NCBI GenBank assembly: GCA_964035575.1
Contig: OZ037933.1
Location: forward strand, 806,001-870,000
Direction: 5' to 3'
From: Rhynchopus sp. YZ270_cl-10
Lineage: Eukaryota; Euglenozoa; Diplonemea; Diplonemida; Diplonemidae
Length of the DNA stretch: 64,000 bases
Below are positions 53,737 through 64,000 of this stretch, one piece after another. A program made the translations under genes and the position numbers. Position 1 is the stretch's first letter, and each line of letters begins with the position of its first letter. A model generated the notes under the pieces. The model was not told where the DNA came from, made no database searches, and was given only the letters and a program-made list of their open reading frames with translations.

Positions 53737-56011
53737 GAAAGAGAGAGAAGGAGAGAGGAGGAGGAGGAAGAAGTGCAGCGTGTTGGATCTCTTTTTGCGG
53801 TTCTGTGGAACGTCCTCAGAGGGGAGAAGGAGGAAGAGAGGAACGGCTTTGCAAAGTCGATGCTGCATTTGACAAAAAGGGGGGTGGTGGAAATGGTGGC
53901 ACAGCGTTGTGTGAGAGGCCTTCCAGTATGCAGTATGGAGGTAAAAAAAGCGCAACGTGCCGCGAAGCTGAGACCATCCACCGCAAGGAGGAAGGAAGGG
54001 AGGGGGAAATGATCTAGCTGGATTTGGAAAAGAGAGAGAGAGTGAGTGAGTAGATGAGTTGTAGTGTAAAAGACGAGGGAGGTACGTTGTCTGTCTTACA
54101 CAGAGAGCGTTTAACAAAAAAAAATGTGTTTTTTCTTTTTTTTTAAAAGATCAAATGACTCTACCCCATATAGTAGAAATAATTATGTCTTCAGTCAGTG
54201 AGGAACATTTTTCTTTTGTATATTTCAGCATGGTTTTCATGTTTCAAAAAAAAAAATTTTTTTTGTTATGGTATGTGGCATGAGAGAGGCACATTCATCT
54301 TTGCTGCCCTTTTATTGTTTACAGTCATCCAACAAAGGTTGGTGGAATAAAAAGGTTGGTGGGGTAAAAACATTGGTGGATTTGGGGGCTCAAAAAAAAA
54401 TTTCATGGGTTTTTACCCCACCAACCTTTGTTGGATGACTGTCTTTGTATTTTTTTTTTTTTTTTTTGTTTTTGTTTTGAACGTTAATGTTGGCAAAATG
54501 AGAGGTAAAAAGACAGCTTTATCAAGTACAAAACAAACAAACAAAAAACCCCCCCTTTTTTTCCAAGGTGTGAACTCTCTTGAGGCAAACTTCATCTCCA
54601 AAAAAAAAAAAGGAGGAAACCCCCCTTTCGAGTAACTAAGGACGAGATGCTTAGGTTCATCTTCGGGGAGGAAAAATACCCCCCATCTATTTTTCTCTCT
54701 CTCTCCCTTGTGGTGTGTCTGTGAACTACAAGTCACCCCCTCCCTCTAAAACCCCCCCACCAACCCCAGCAAGTTTGGAGAGCGATAAATGGAAAAAAGT
54801 TATTTTTCTTTTTTTTTCCTATGCTCTCAATTTATTGAATTGCATACGTTGAAATACCTTATTTTATCGTCGCTGTCTGTGAGAGAGGACGATCGAGCTC
54901 CACGGAATATAGGGTGGGCGCATTTTTTTTTACTGTTCTGTGGTTGACCTCAAGATAACATCACTATATTTAGTCGGTGAGGTTACCTTCTCCAAGCAGT
55001 AAGACACGAAATACTGGGGGTTAAATCCCCCTTTTTTTGTACTTTCTTTTTTTTTTGTATTGTCTTGCGTACCATGTAGAGGCTTCTTATTTAAGTGACT
55101 GCCGGTTCACCCTTTCTTCCGAGCACTGTGTCCACAGAGATGCAATAATTGCTGGGAGGTCGTTTATTTTTCTTGTTTCATATATTTTCAATTCTGTGAA
55201 CTGAAAGTATATGAATCTAATTTTTTTTTCCCCCTCTTTTTTTCCACTCCTTAAACGATTGTACTGCTTTCTTGCAAAATATTTTCGTGAGATGTTCCCT
55301 GGAGACCTGATCAGCAAAATCACACAAAATCACCCTTTTTTTTGTACTGGTGTGTGAGTGTTTTATTTTTGTTTTTCACTTTTCCTGGTTTTATCTCCGA
55401 CGGCGTTCATCTTCTTCTTTTCTTTTTCTGTTTCTTTGCATAAAAAGAAAGATGGACACATTATTGATCCTTCTTCCTATGCTATCAATTTATTGGTTGC
55501 ATAGGAGAAGGGATCATTGCATATTATGTTGAAATACTGTTTCTTTGATTCTGAAAGTATCTGAAACTATTTTTTTTTTTTGAGGCAACTGACTTGCAAA
55601 GGTTGTAGGGGAGGAAATGAAAACAAATCTGAGTTGTGCCCGAATTTTTTGGTGTGAGCGATGTAAACACGACAACAACTTATCCACAGAAAATTTTTTG
55701 ATTTTGTCCCTACACACTCCACAAAAATCCGGTGCGATCAACGAAAAATTCTTTTTCTGATTTGGTTTCTTTCTTTATCAGACTAGCTTAAACTCAGATA
55801 ACAGTTTTTTTTTTTCCAGCTGTCTTATTCATTCTATCATAGAATAAGATACGATGTGTGCAATCCACATACCCCGCTACCCCTTCCCGAGAAAACCCAA
55901 AAAGAGGGGGGAAGCAAACCTGCAGTGCCCTGTGCCCGCCGATGAACGGTGGGGCGTTCGCACTTTCAACTACTCTTTTTTTTTTTTGCGTATATTACAT
56001 TTATCCCCGCT
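53737..56011. other. Intergenic, T-rich with modules
   Basis: No gene seen; the short open frames near 53.8-54.0 kb have no recognisable content. Contains an H4-like module (54272-54305), a MITE (54321-54442), H1 (54631-54665), H6 (54818-54861, 55453-55540), a TTCATATA hairpin (55176-55215) and H3 (55931-55971). Confidence 0.55.
54321..54442. mobile_element. 122 bp MITE with perfect 25 bp TIRs
   Basis: Ends 54321-54345 (starting ACAGTCATCCAACAAAGG) and 54418-54442 are perfectly complementary. Inside, GGTTGGTGGGGTAAAAA pairs alternatively with TTTTTACCCCACCAACC. No clear target-site duplication. Confidence 0.85.
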
Positions 56012-56359
56012 TGAGACCATGAATTTCACGCCCCTTCACAAAATCGTGAAGGAGGTGCGTGAATTTATTTTCCGGTATTTCACGCTCAAAAAATAAATTC
56101 ACGCTCAGAAAAATAAATTCACGCTCAGAAAAATAAATTCACGCTCAGAAAAATAAATTCACGCTCAGAAAATCGTAGAACTGAACTCTCGAAAATTTTT
56201 TTGGAGGCCTTTGGAGGCCCAATTTTGCAATTAAAGCCAGAAAAGAGGCATTTTGAGCCATTCTGGGGGTCTCAAACGCATTTTTGAGTTAATTTTCTGT
56301 ATCACACAAACCACGGATTTACACGTTTTTTTTCCCAAATTTTCATCAAAAAATCCCAA

Positions 56360-56521
56360 ATGAGACCTCAAAAACGTGCGAGGGCACCTGTGGAGAGTGA
56401 GTCCGACACGAACACAAGTGACTCATCGTCATCGTCTTCCTCATCTTCATCAGAAGTACAGCCGCGTAAGCGCCACAAACCCGCTGCACCAGTTCTGGCT
56501 CAAGGCGCTGTCCAGCGCTAA
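56360..56521 (+). CDS. 53-codon Ser-rich open frame inside a foldback element
   Basis: Encodes MRPQKRARAPVESESDTNTS, a run of Ser/Asp, then VQPRKRHKPAAPVLAQGAVQ. Two basic clusters around an acidic/Ser stretch resemble a nuclear-localised disordered peptide, and base composition is more GC-rich than its flanks. No start or splice signal was examined beyond the ATG; it could be chance. Confidence 0.35.
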   Translation: MRPQKRARAPVESESDTNTSDSSSSSSSSSSEVQPRKRHKPAAPVLAQGAVQR

Positions 56522-56645
56522 GAGTTCCACATCAAAAAACTGAATCAAAAATCATCATAAAAAGAACCACCCCACCCTCGTCTCTTTGTACGTGAAAACG
56601 GGTTGTGAAATTCATGGTCTCATTTGGAGATAAAATAATATATTT

Positions 56646-56790
56646 TCGTGAATTTATACCAGTATTTCACTTACAGGTGGAAACAGCCCTCGGGGAAGCA
56701 TTTTTCCCCTCGGGCTTCGCCCTCGGGAAAAAATGCTTCCCCTCGGGCTGTTTCCACCTGTGCGTGAAATACTGGAAAATAAATTCACGA
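56646..56790. repeat. 145 bp near-perfect palindrome
   Basis: Arms run from TCGTGAATTTAT inward through CAGGTGGAAACAGCCC and GGGGAAGCATTTTT to a CTCGGGCTTCGCCCTC centre. Only a few positions are mismatched. Confidence 0.9.
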
Positions 56791-56791
56791 T

Positions 56792-59048
56792 AATAATATA
56801 TATTATATACGATTTTTTTCCTTACCAAAAGTGCAAAAAAAGTGAGGTTGTTATTCCTGAGGGGGCTGGAGGCACGGAGGGGCTTTTTTGAAGAAACGGG
56901 CTTAAGATTGAAGTATTATCATTGTACTAGCCCAGGGGGCTTCACTGGCTAGGGCTCCAGCCCACATGCACTATGCCTGACTCCAGCACGCAAGGTAGCA
57001 TTCACAACACCTTTCCCCCCTTCAGGAGGAGCGCACAAAAGGGCACCCGGATGCAATTTTTCACTCATATCAGGACGTGACTCAACTTTTTTTGCGAAGC
57101 AAAAAAAAATAATTTTATATGGCGCCGCAGGCGAAAAAAAATTGGGGTACGGTGTAAAAATCTAGCCTTTTACACCACATAGTTACTCAACGAACCCTTT
57201 TTTGCGGAGCAAAAAAGGAAAAATGGCGCCGCAGGCAAAAAAAAATTGGGTACAGCCTGTATGGTACGGGATTTCATGGTGCGGTTAGCAAACAAGTTCC
57301 CCAAAAAATGCAAAAAACTTTTTCTCCAAATCTGCAAAAGTTTTTTTTTTTTTTCAAAACTGAGGTTCAGCCTCAGTTCTACTATGGTATATAAATCTCT
57401 GATTACACGTCCCATTGCTTTAGTTGGTTGCATGAATTAAAAAAAAAAACTTTTTTTATTCGAAAGTCCCTGCCCCCCTTTTCCCCTGTGTGTGCCTTCT
57501 TTTACTAAAATAGTCGTATTTGGCTCCAAAACCGCCTCCCGATCACACAAAAATACAAGTCCCTCGAAACACCCCGCCTGGGTACCCCTCGGGATAGGTT
57601 CTGGGGTGAACATATGTGGCTTTGGGGGCTTTTCTGGGCCCCCAGAGGCGTCTCAGAGAGATTTGACATACCCCACAGCCCCATTTTTCTAAAATAAATA
57701 GTGGTGTTCATCTTCGGGTGTCTGCACTAAAAACAACCAAGTTTTCAAATAAAAAGCGCTTGCTTTTTTTGCCATAGGTATTACCACCCCCATGAGACCC
57801 CCCCAGAACGCCATCTGAAGTTCAAAAATCACCCCGGAATTGATTCCCCAACCTCAATGGAGGTGAAGTGCCCTGTTTTTATTGGGTCAAAAAAATGCGT
57901 TGTGTTCCATCACAGTTTCCCCCCTCCCAATCTAAATGCAAAGTTCTATTACCCTCGTACCCCCCAAGTTTGTTTCACTCTGCACTGTGTCTGCAATTCT
58001 TTTTTTTTTTTTTTTTGGTCTCAAAGAGGTTTCCTCTTGGTCAGTGGGAGCGTATTGTGTGTAATAAAAATATCAATACAAAATATTTACACACTTTACG
58101 TAAAACAAAATTCCGTTTTCTCCCCCCAGCCTCTCCCCCAGCCCCAAAACGAGCACAAAGCAAAAACAACAACTTTCATTCAAACTCCCCCAGCCCTACT
58201 CAAAACACACCAACTTCCCCCGACTTCGATTCTCCACTTCCCTGACGTAGCTAACATCTAAATTTTCCTTCGGGTTCGAGGGGCAGTTTCCCCTTGAGAT
58301 GATAAAGTTTAAATTTTGACCGAGCCTAGAGATGCTCAGGGTCATCGATGATGAATTTTTCTTCTTACATTTTTTTTCTTTTAAAACATCCGGGGGTTTG
58401 ATAACCCCACAGGAGCGTTGCTCTGTTGTGTGTCCAGAGACGTTTTTGTTGAACCTTTATCCACTTTACTTTCCTTTTTGTTCAGCGCTTTCCCCCGCCT
58501 GATGGTGGCCATAGTAGCTCAGATGGTTTGCATTTTTCAACCTTTTTTTTTTTTGGTGTGACTAAGCACGAGAGGATCCAAAAATACAACAAAAAAGATT
58601 GATGAATAACCAATGTTCAAAACATTAAGTAATCTAATCAGACTAAGCACGAGAGGCTCAGGTTTCGTATTACAAACCTTTTTTCAGTTTTTTCCCCCTC
58701 TTTTTTTGAACAAAATGATGCGTGTGTTTAAGTACTCTCTGTGCTACACGGTCATCTCTCAATATATTTTTTGTTCCAAACACGTAGTGTTGGTCGTGCT
58801 GCGTTCAACGAAAAACACTGTTATATTTTTATTGTTATCAAGATCAGTTGGCGGATGATATCGTCTAGTTTTTTGTAAGTATCAAGGTGGCTAAGCACGG
58901 AGAGGCTTAGGTTCCATCTTACAAACCCCCCTTTCTTTTGTCCTCATGAACGGTGAGGCGTTTATTTGCACTTTTCAACAATCTCTTTCTTTCCTTTTTT
59001 CTTTCCTCTTTTCCCCCCCCTTCTTCCGTTCTACTTATCTCAACTCAT
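56792..59048. other. Intergenic with repeats
   Basis: GGCGCCGCAGGC blocks (57060-57275), H7 (57700-57748), H8 (58015-58109), H1 (58318-58347, 58555-58580, 58641-58678, 58885-58927), H3 (58942-58980) and the GGGGGTTTGATAACCCC hairpin. No gene seen. Confidence 0.55.
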
Positions 59049-59160
59049 CCACCTGATTTTTACTCCGCGTATAGGCGCCTATAGGGAGCCTGTAGTAATA
59101 AGCAGTGTACGGTCCTATACGGCCCTATATGCGCCTGTACGCGGGGTAAAAATCAGGTGG
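59049..59160. mobile_element. Foldback MITE-like element, copy 2
   Basis: CCACCTGATTTTTACTCCGC at the left pairs with GCGGGGTAAAAATCAGGTGG at the right; the stem continues through GTATAGGCGC/GCGCCTGTAC. 112 bp; sibling of 16897-16984. Confidence 0.88.
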
Positions 59161-61914
59161 CTCATTACCAAATTGCAACAAAAAACCCCTAGAATCACAT
59201 AACTTATTTCACCTCCTTTTTCTCTTTCTCCTCTTCCTTTTTTTCATTTTTTTTAGTTACCGTACCGGAAACCTATGCTGACCGTAAAAAAAGGTCAAAC
59301 TCCCCTAAAAATATGGAAGGTCAAACATTTTTACAGTCAGTTTGTGTTAACCGGTACGATGTGTCACCTCCCCGCGCGGCAGGAAATTATGAATTTAGTG
59401 GCAAAAAAACGTGGAGCAAACTCTAGGGTGGCTACACTAATACAACCGAGTTTTCAAAAAAAAAAAGGAAATGAAATGTCTGAATGGTAGGGTAGCTACA
59501 CTACACAGAGATTAGAGGGGGAGAAAAGACAACGCAGAGAGACAGACCAAGAATTGGGACGTCTTTTTGTTTTGTAGTGTTTGCGGCAAGATGGATATGC
59601 AGATACATCCTCAGAAGAAAGGGCGGCAGAAAATTTGGGGATAACCAATCCTTACAAAAATGTGTTTTTTTGTTTTAAAAACAGCACTTTCTCGAGGGTG
59701 ATACGATTTTAAGTCTTCTAATTATTCTTTTTTTCTCTCTAGTGCCCTGCGTCCGCCGATGAATGGTGAGACGTTTTGCACTTTCAACTTCTCTGTTTTT
59801 TCTCTTCTGTTTTGAGCGCAACGATCCTGATTATTTTTTTATCAAATTCTTTGGCAAATATGAAATAGAAACGACTATTGGTGCCTGCTAGCTTTTTTTG
59901 TTTACCTAATTTCACACAACCCAACAATACTTCAGTGGAGAGAAAAAAAGGTAAACACACATAATAGCTTGGTGGTGCGACAAAACGTAAAAGCCCCCTT
60001 ATTTGGCCTCAAAGAGGTTTCCTCTTCAACGGCCAGGGTCAGTGGGAGCGTATTGCAGTACTAAAAAAAAAAATATCACCACAGAATATTTATTACACAC
60101 TTTTACGCACAAAACAAAATTCCGTTTACAATATTCTCTCTCTTTCTTATCATTGTTCTTGAAGTCAAGTTTCTATTGTTCTGTAACGTTACCTATTTGT
60201 CGAGATGGCTAAGCACGAGAGGCTTAGGTTCATCTTTGCAAAACCATTTTTTTTCTCTTTCTTCTGAATACAGTTTTTTGTAACCAAAGTAGGGAGTATT
60301 CACAACCCCTACTCATTACTTTCTGTTCTCCTGAAGGCAAACGTTTTTTTTTCTTCTTTGTCGAGGTAACTAAGCACGAGAGGCTTAGGGCCATCTTATA
60401 AACTTTTCTTTTTTTTTACCTTTTATGGACCGGAGGCACTTTTAGTGCACTTCAAAATCACAAAAAAAAAAAAATTAGAGGGGATCAACTACATATTTCA
60501 AAATGTATCAGATTTGGTCAAAAAAAAATGGCATCTGGTAATGTTTTCCTCGTGTGAGAGTGTGGGACCCCAAAATTCAAAATTCAAAACAGGGGCTCCG
60601 CTACCGTATAAAGTTCTGTTGCGGCGCAACAGAAGTCTGAAAATTTTCAAAAAAAAAAAAAAAAAAGAAAAAAAAAACATGGTTGAACCACGAGAGTACC
60701 ATGGGGAACTGGGTTGCTGACCGCACCATCCAGGCTGTACCTCAATTTTTTTTTGCCTGCGGCGCCATATTTCCTTTTTTGCTCCGCAAAAAAGGATTCG
60801 ATGTGTGACTCTGTGCTGTAAAAAGCTAGATTTTTACACTGTACCCTATATTTTTTTTCGCCTGCGGCGCCATTTGTTTGATTTTTTTTTTGCTTCGCAA
60901 AAAAAAATACAGTTCCCTATGTTCCCAATGTACCTGGTCAGCAGTGCTGAAAATTTTTTGGGCACAAAAACAGCTGACCCCCTATTTTGAAATCTGAATC
61001 CCTGGATAAGACTCACTGGCGCAGGGTGAAAAAAAACACCCGCAACAGAACTCGAAAAAAATCTGAAAACGTAGCGGAGGGGCTGATTCAAAATCCAAAA
61101 AAAAAAAAAATGTCTGCGATCCGTAAAGGGTCGAATACTTTTTTGTAAGGGTTAGTTTTTGTGTAGTCGGCATATGTGACTGCAAATCTCGTTTTCCTTT
61201 ATCCACTATCAGTAGTAGCGTTTCCTCCTCCCCCCTCATTTTTTTCTGACTTCCAAAAAAAAAAAACCCCCCCCGTTCCAGTTCTTCGAATTCCTTATTA
61301 CCTAGATCCAGTGATATTTTTTGAGGTGACTTAAGCGAGACTTAAGGTTCACCGACCAGTATTTTTTTTTTAACCCTTTAGTTCCCGGGAGCCACTGAGG
61401 TGGCTCTACTAATGGCGACATACGTTTAAGGGTAGCACAATTAAAAATATTGTTTAGTGTCCTGCGCGCGAACAGATTTTTGGAAATCCAAAAAAAAAAA
61501 AATAATTGGGACACAACTACAAAAAAAATAATTTTTATGGTTGGTAGGTTGAAGTCAGGACGGACGAAGTCTCGGAGGGCCCTAAGGGGGAAGGTAGGTA
61601 GGGACTTCTGTCTGGGAAAAAGTGACCAGAAAAAAAAATGTTGGGGTCCCGTGCTCCCAAATGTGCGAAATAAGCAAGAAATAAGCATTTTTGCGCACAC
61701 GTGTATAAAAAAAAATCCGCCTCCGGCGGGGTTCGTTTTCGAGGATTTTCAGAGATCTCACGTTATGAAGATTTCCTTAAGAAACCATTGAATCTCATAT
61801 TTCAGAATAATAGTACCTTAGAGTGTTTTTGGACACACATGTGACCCCACCGTGGAGAGCAATCGGCTCGTGCAATCAAAAGAAAGTGGAGAAAAGGTAC
61901 AAGAATAAAAAGTT
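59161..61914. other. Intergenic with repeats
   Basis: H7 (59410-59461), H3 (59742-59791), H8 (60003-60117), H1 (60204-60246, 60363-60402, 61324-61354), inverted GGCGCC block (60690-60910), and one arm of an inverted pair at 61430-61465 (partner near 62580-62607). No gene seen. Confidence 0.55.
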
Positions 61915-62460
61915 GGGTACCGTGCGCCTGCGGCGCTGCCTGTTTCCTACCAGTTTCTACAGGCAAACACTTGCCCCCTTTACCTTACACTGACGGGTTT
62001 TGACCAAAACCAAGAACTTGTCCATTTCGGCAAATTGACCCCACCACAGAACGGACGGATTCCGAAAATGCAAATGCCGGTGTTTTCGCGCATTTTCATG
62101 TTTCAAGACGTCAGGATCAGGGAGAGAAAATCTGGTTGTGGGATTTACCTTGGCCCTCTTTACCCTACATGGATTTTGACCAAAACCAAGAATTTGGCCA
62201 TTTCGGAAAAGTGACCCCACCACAGTGCGGGCGGATTCCGGAAATTCCAAACGCGGTATGTTTTGGAGCTGAAAACCCACTGTTTTTTTCAGGGGAAAAA
62301 TTGCTTCCAAATGTCGGAATTTTCCGAATTTTCCTGAAAATGACCCTTGTTTACGAGTATGGGTTCATATTTTGCGAAAATTTAAGTCACTAAAATTTTG
62401 TCCATTTTTCCGTATTCACCCCACCACAAGCCGGGATTGGCTCAGAAATGCAACAAAACG
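61915..62460. repeat. Dispersed ~0.6 kb repeat, copy 2 (inverted)
   Basis: Inverted counterpart of 33240-33890, including the TTTCTACAGGCAAACACTTG segment and GACCCCACCACAG units at about 62035 and 62210. Confidence 0.85.
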
Positions 62461-62610
62461 CCCCAGAGTTAGGAAATAGCCTGAAAAGAGGGCAAAATAG
62501 GTGAGGGAAAAATTATTTTTTTTTGACTAGTTATTTTTTTTTTGCGTGCGTGCGAACAGATTTTTGGGGAGCGGTGGGACACTAAACAAGGTTTTTAATT
62601 GTGCTACCCT

Positions 62611-63130
62611 AATAAATTTCTACTACATTTCGGAAAAACAGTTTTTATATTTTGAAAGATTTTGCACAGATCTTTCAAAAGAAGCAAGAATCAAAAAAAA
62701 TTGTGCACCTGTTGATTTTTCAGAAGTGGGAGAGCTCGGGGGGTAAAATGGGAAAATGAGAAAAAAAATGTGACATTTCCCGGTCCTCCACTGGCGACAT
62801 ATTTTGAGTCAATTTCTACTACATTTCGGGACATTTCGGGTTTACACATCTTGAAAGATTTTGCACAGATCTTTCAAAAGAAGCAAAAATCGATTTTTTT
62901 TGTGCATCTGTTGATTTTTCAGAAGTGGGAGAGCCCGGGGGGTAAAATTGGAACATGGGGAAAAAGGTGTGTTAATTCCCTACCCTCCAATGGCGACATG
63001 CTTTAAATAAATTTCCACTAAATTTCGGGAAAACATTTTTGATATTTTTGAAATACCTTCCACAAATCTTTCAAAAGAAGCAAAAATCGAAAAGTTTTGT
63101 GCATCCCTTATTATTTTAGAAGGGGGAGAG
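62611..63130. repeat. ~200 bp tandem repeat, 2.6 copies
   Basis: Units begin near 62611, 62811 and 63009, sharing AATTTCTACTACATTTCGG, GATCTTTCAAAAGAAGCAA and GGGAGAGCCCGGGGGGTAAA. The third unit stops within GGGGGAGAGCCC and runs into the coding-like segment at 63149. Confidence 0.85.
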
Positions 63131-63148
63131 CCCGTCATTACCTGGCAA

Positions 63149-63322
63149 AGATGGATACTCCCAGGAACTGCAAAGTGTGCTCAATGGCACTGTGAGACTC
63201 CGGATGGCGTACCGCTGTATGACTGCGGCGTCTGTTTATACCCTGCCGAGTGTCATCGCAAGTACCACACCGAGAACAGCAACGCAATGAAGAGGAAAAG
63301 AGACTCGGGTGTAGAGCCCTAG
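63149..63322 (+). pseudogene. Possible piggyBac-type C-terminal Cys/His domain
   Basis: 58 codons to a TAG: AKCAQWHCETPDG, LYDCGVCLYPAECHRKYHTE, then NSNAMKRKRDSGVEP. The spacing of CxxxxHC, CxxC, C and a final YHT resembles the C-terminal zinc-binding region of piggyBac transposases. The frame stays open upstream through the tandem repeat, but no catalytic domain is present in the window, so this is a fragment. Other zinc-ribbon proteins remain possible. Confidence 0.42.
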
Positions 63323-64000
63323 GTCGCCTTACCCCCAACCCCCTTTTACCCCCTCCCACTGGGTTTTCAAGGCAAAACGTGTGAAAACGGGTATCCTGCC
63401 GGTGGCAACAAGCAGCAACATGCTGTGAGCTCATTTCTGTGTAAACTTTTTTTACTAAGTTTTTCGGGATATGTAGATTGTCACCGATCTTTCAAATAAA
63501 GCATGTTTCGACAACATTTGAAATACTCCGAATTTTTTAAGTCGATTTTTTGGGGGTTTTTGAAAATTTTCACGACAAGCTCCCCACTTTTTTGACCACT
63601 GATGAAGATCTCCCAAACCTCCCCCATTTCTGGGACACCCCCAACCCCCATAAGTCAAATTGTGTGTTCGTTTTTTCGAGGGATGAGATTCCGGGTTTTC
63701 CACTTCCTCCCCAACCCACAAAAATCCGTTTTTTTTATTTATTTTTGACCATACAAGTAAAACGGCCGTCACGACGGGAAAAATTTTTTTTTGTCGGGGA
63801 GGTCACGGCCGTGAAGAAAATCTGAAAAATTTAACGGCCGTGAAATTTTGCATTGATCACGGCCGTGAAATATTTCCACGCTTTTTGCTTGTTTCTTCTT
63901 TTTCATTCGTAGACAGGGCCAACCCCCTTTCCCATCCCTCCCAAGTCATTCTTGGGGGGGTAAAAGCAACATAAAAAATGCAAAAAAAATCGGCCCCACT
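63323..64000. other. Intergenic, TCACGGCCGTGA palindromes
   Basis: No gene seen. Three ACGGCCGT-cored palindromes at about 63813-63872, similar in shape to the TTCACGATCGTGAA cluster at 41.4 kb. Confidence 0.55.

Larger units (their letters stand above)
56012..56791. mobile_element. Complex foldback element with 18 bp inverted repeats
   Basis: TGAGACCATGAATTTCAC (56012-56029) and its exact inverted copy (56605-56622) bracket a ~20 bp tandem repeat (TCACGCTCAGAAAAATAAAT, about five copies, 56081-56170) and a small open frame. A giant palindrome follows (56646-56790), and its outer GTGCGTGAAATACTGG arm is an inverted copy of sequence at 56056-56087, so the two parts belong together. Confidence 0.75.

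Noticed and set aside
53715-54017. Small gene downstream of the WD40 protein
   Set aside because: Purine-rich sequence gives open Arg/Glu/Gly frames in several phases, without acceptor-like leader or recognisable motif.
56500-56512. Dinoflagellate spliced-leader-like TGGCTCAAG
   Set aside because: Single short match inside an open frame; no full leader, donor or Sm site.

Overview
The window reads as nuclear DNA of a microbial eukaryote, most likely a euglenozoan and best matching a diplonemid. This is an inference from architecture, not from a marker gene. All ten confidently called protein genes lie on the + strand. Each has a long pyrimidine tract ending in AG about 2 to 140 bases before its ATG, as expected of spliced-leader acceptor sites in unidirectional, polycistronically transcribed arrays. 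Five of the genes also have ordinary GT-AG introns (eight in total, 230-854 nt, donors GTATG or GTGTG), which argues against a trypanosomatid.

Layout. 1-17.9 kb holds a secreted Cys-rich repeat protein (1135-3678), a four-exon PH-like/coiled-coil protein (6014-9213) and a divergent kinesin with a poly-glycine run (12350-16095). 18-29 kb is a compact block: ubiquitin-like plus leucine-rich-repeat protein (17989-19131), TBC-domain protein (19682-20856), SRP19 (21606-22430), an RlmI-like RNA methyltransferase (23610-26020) and a Thr/Glu-rich protein (26329-28923). A shorter paralogue of the last follows at 43518-44816, and a ubiquitin-like plus WD40 protein with a C-terminal CaaX-type box at 52528-53736. 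The rest (about 29-43, 45-52 and 54-64 kb) is gene-poor.

The gene-poor DNA is structured. It contains (i) at least eight families of short hairpin modules (about 35-110 nt, next to T- or A-runs), of which every copy I found is in the same orientation as the genes, including copies inside introns, and two families show compensatory stem changes; (ii) foldback and terminal-inverted-repeat elements from about 60 bp to 5.7 kb, some hAT-like, plus relics of hAT-like and possibly piggyBac-like transposases; (iii) large satellite arrays (TGTATACTG, TACTG, CATAGTAC, CTCTCACAAG); (iv) long homopolymer runs, mostly T on the + strand.

How the genes relate: they are housekeeping or cytoskeletal functions (SRP, RNA methylation, Rab/TBC trafficking, kinesin) mixed with lineage-specific proteins. 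There is no operon-like functional grouping. Two protein pairs stand out: the 26.3 kb and 43.5 kb paralogues define a family I do not recognise, and the LRR and WD40 proteins share a ubiquitin-like N-terminus followed by a repeat domain. The co-oriented, covarying hairpin modules are my best candidate for an undescribed system.
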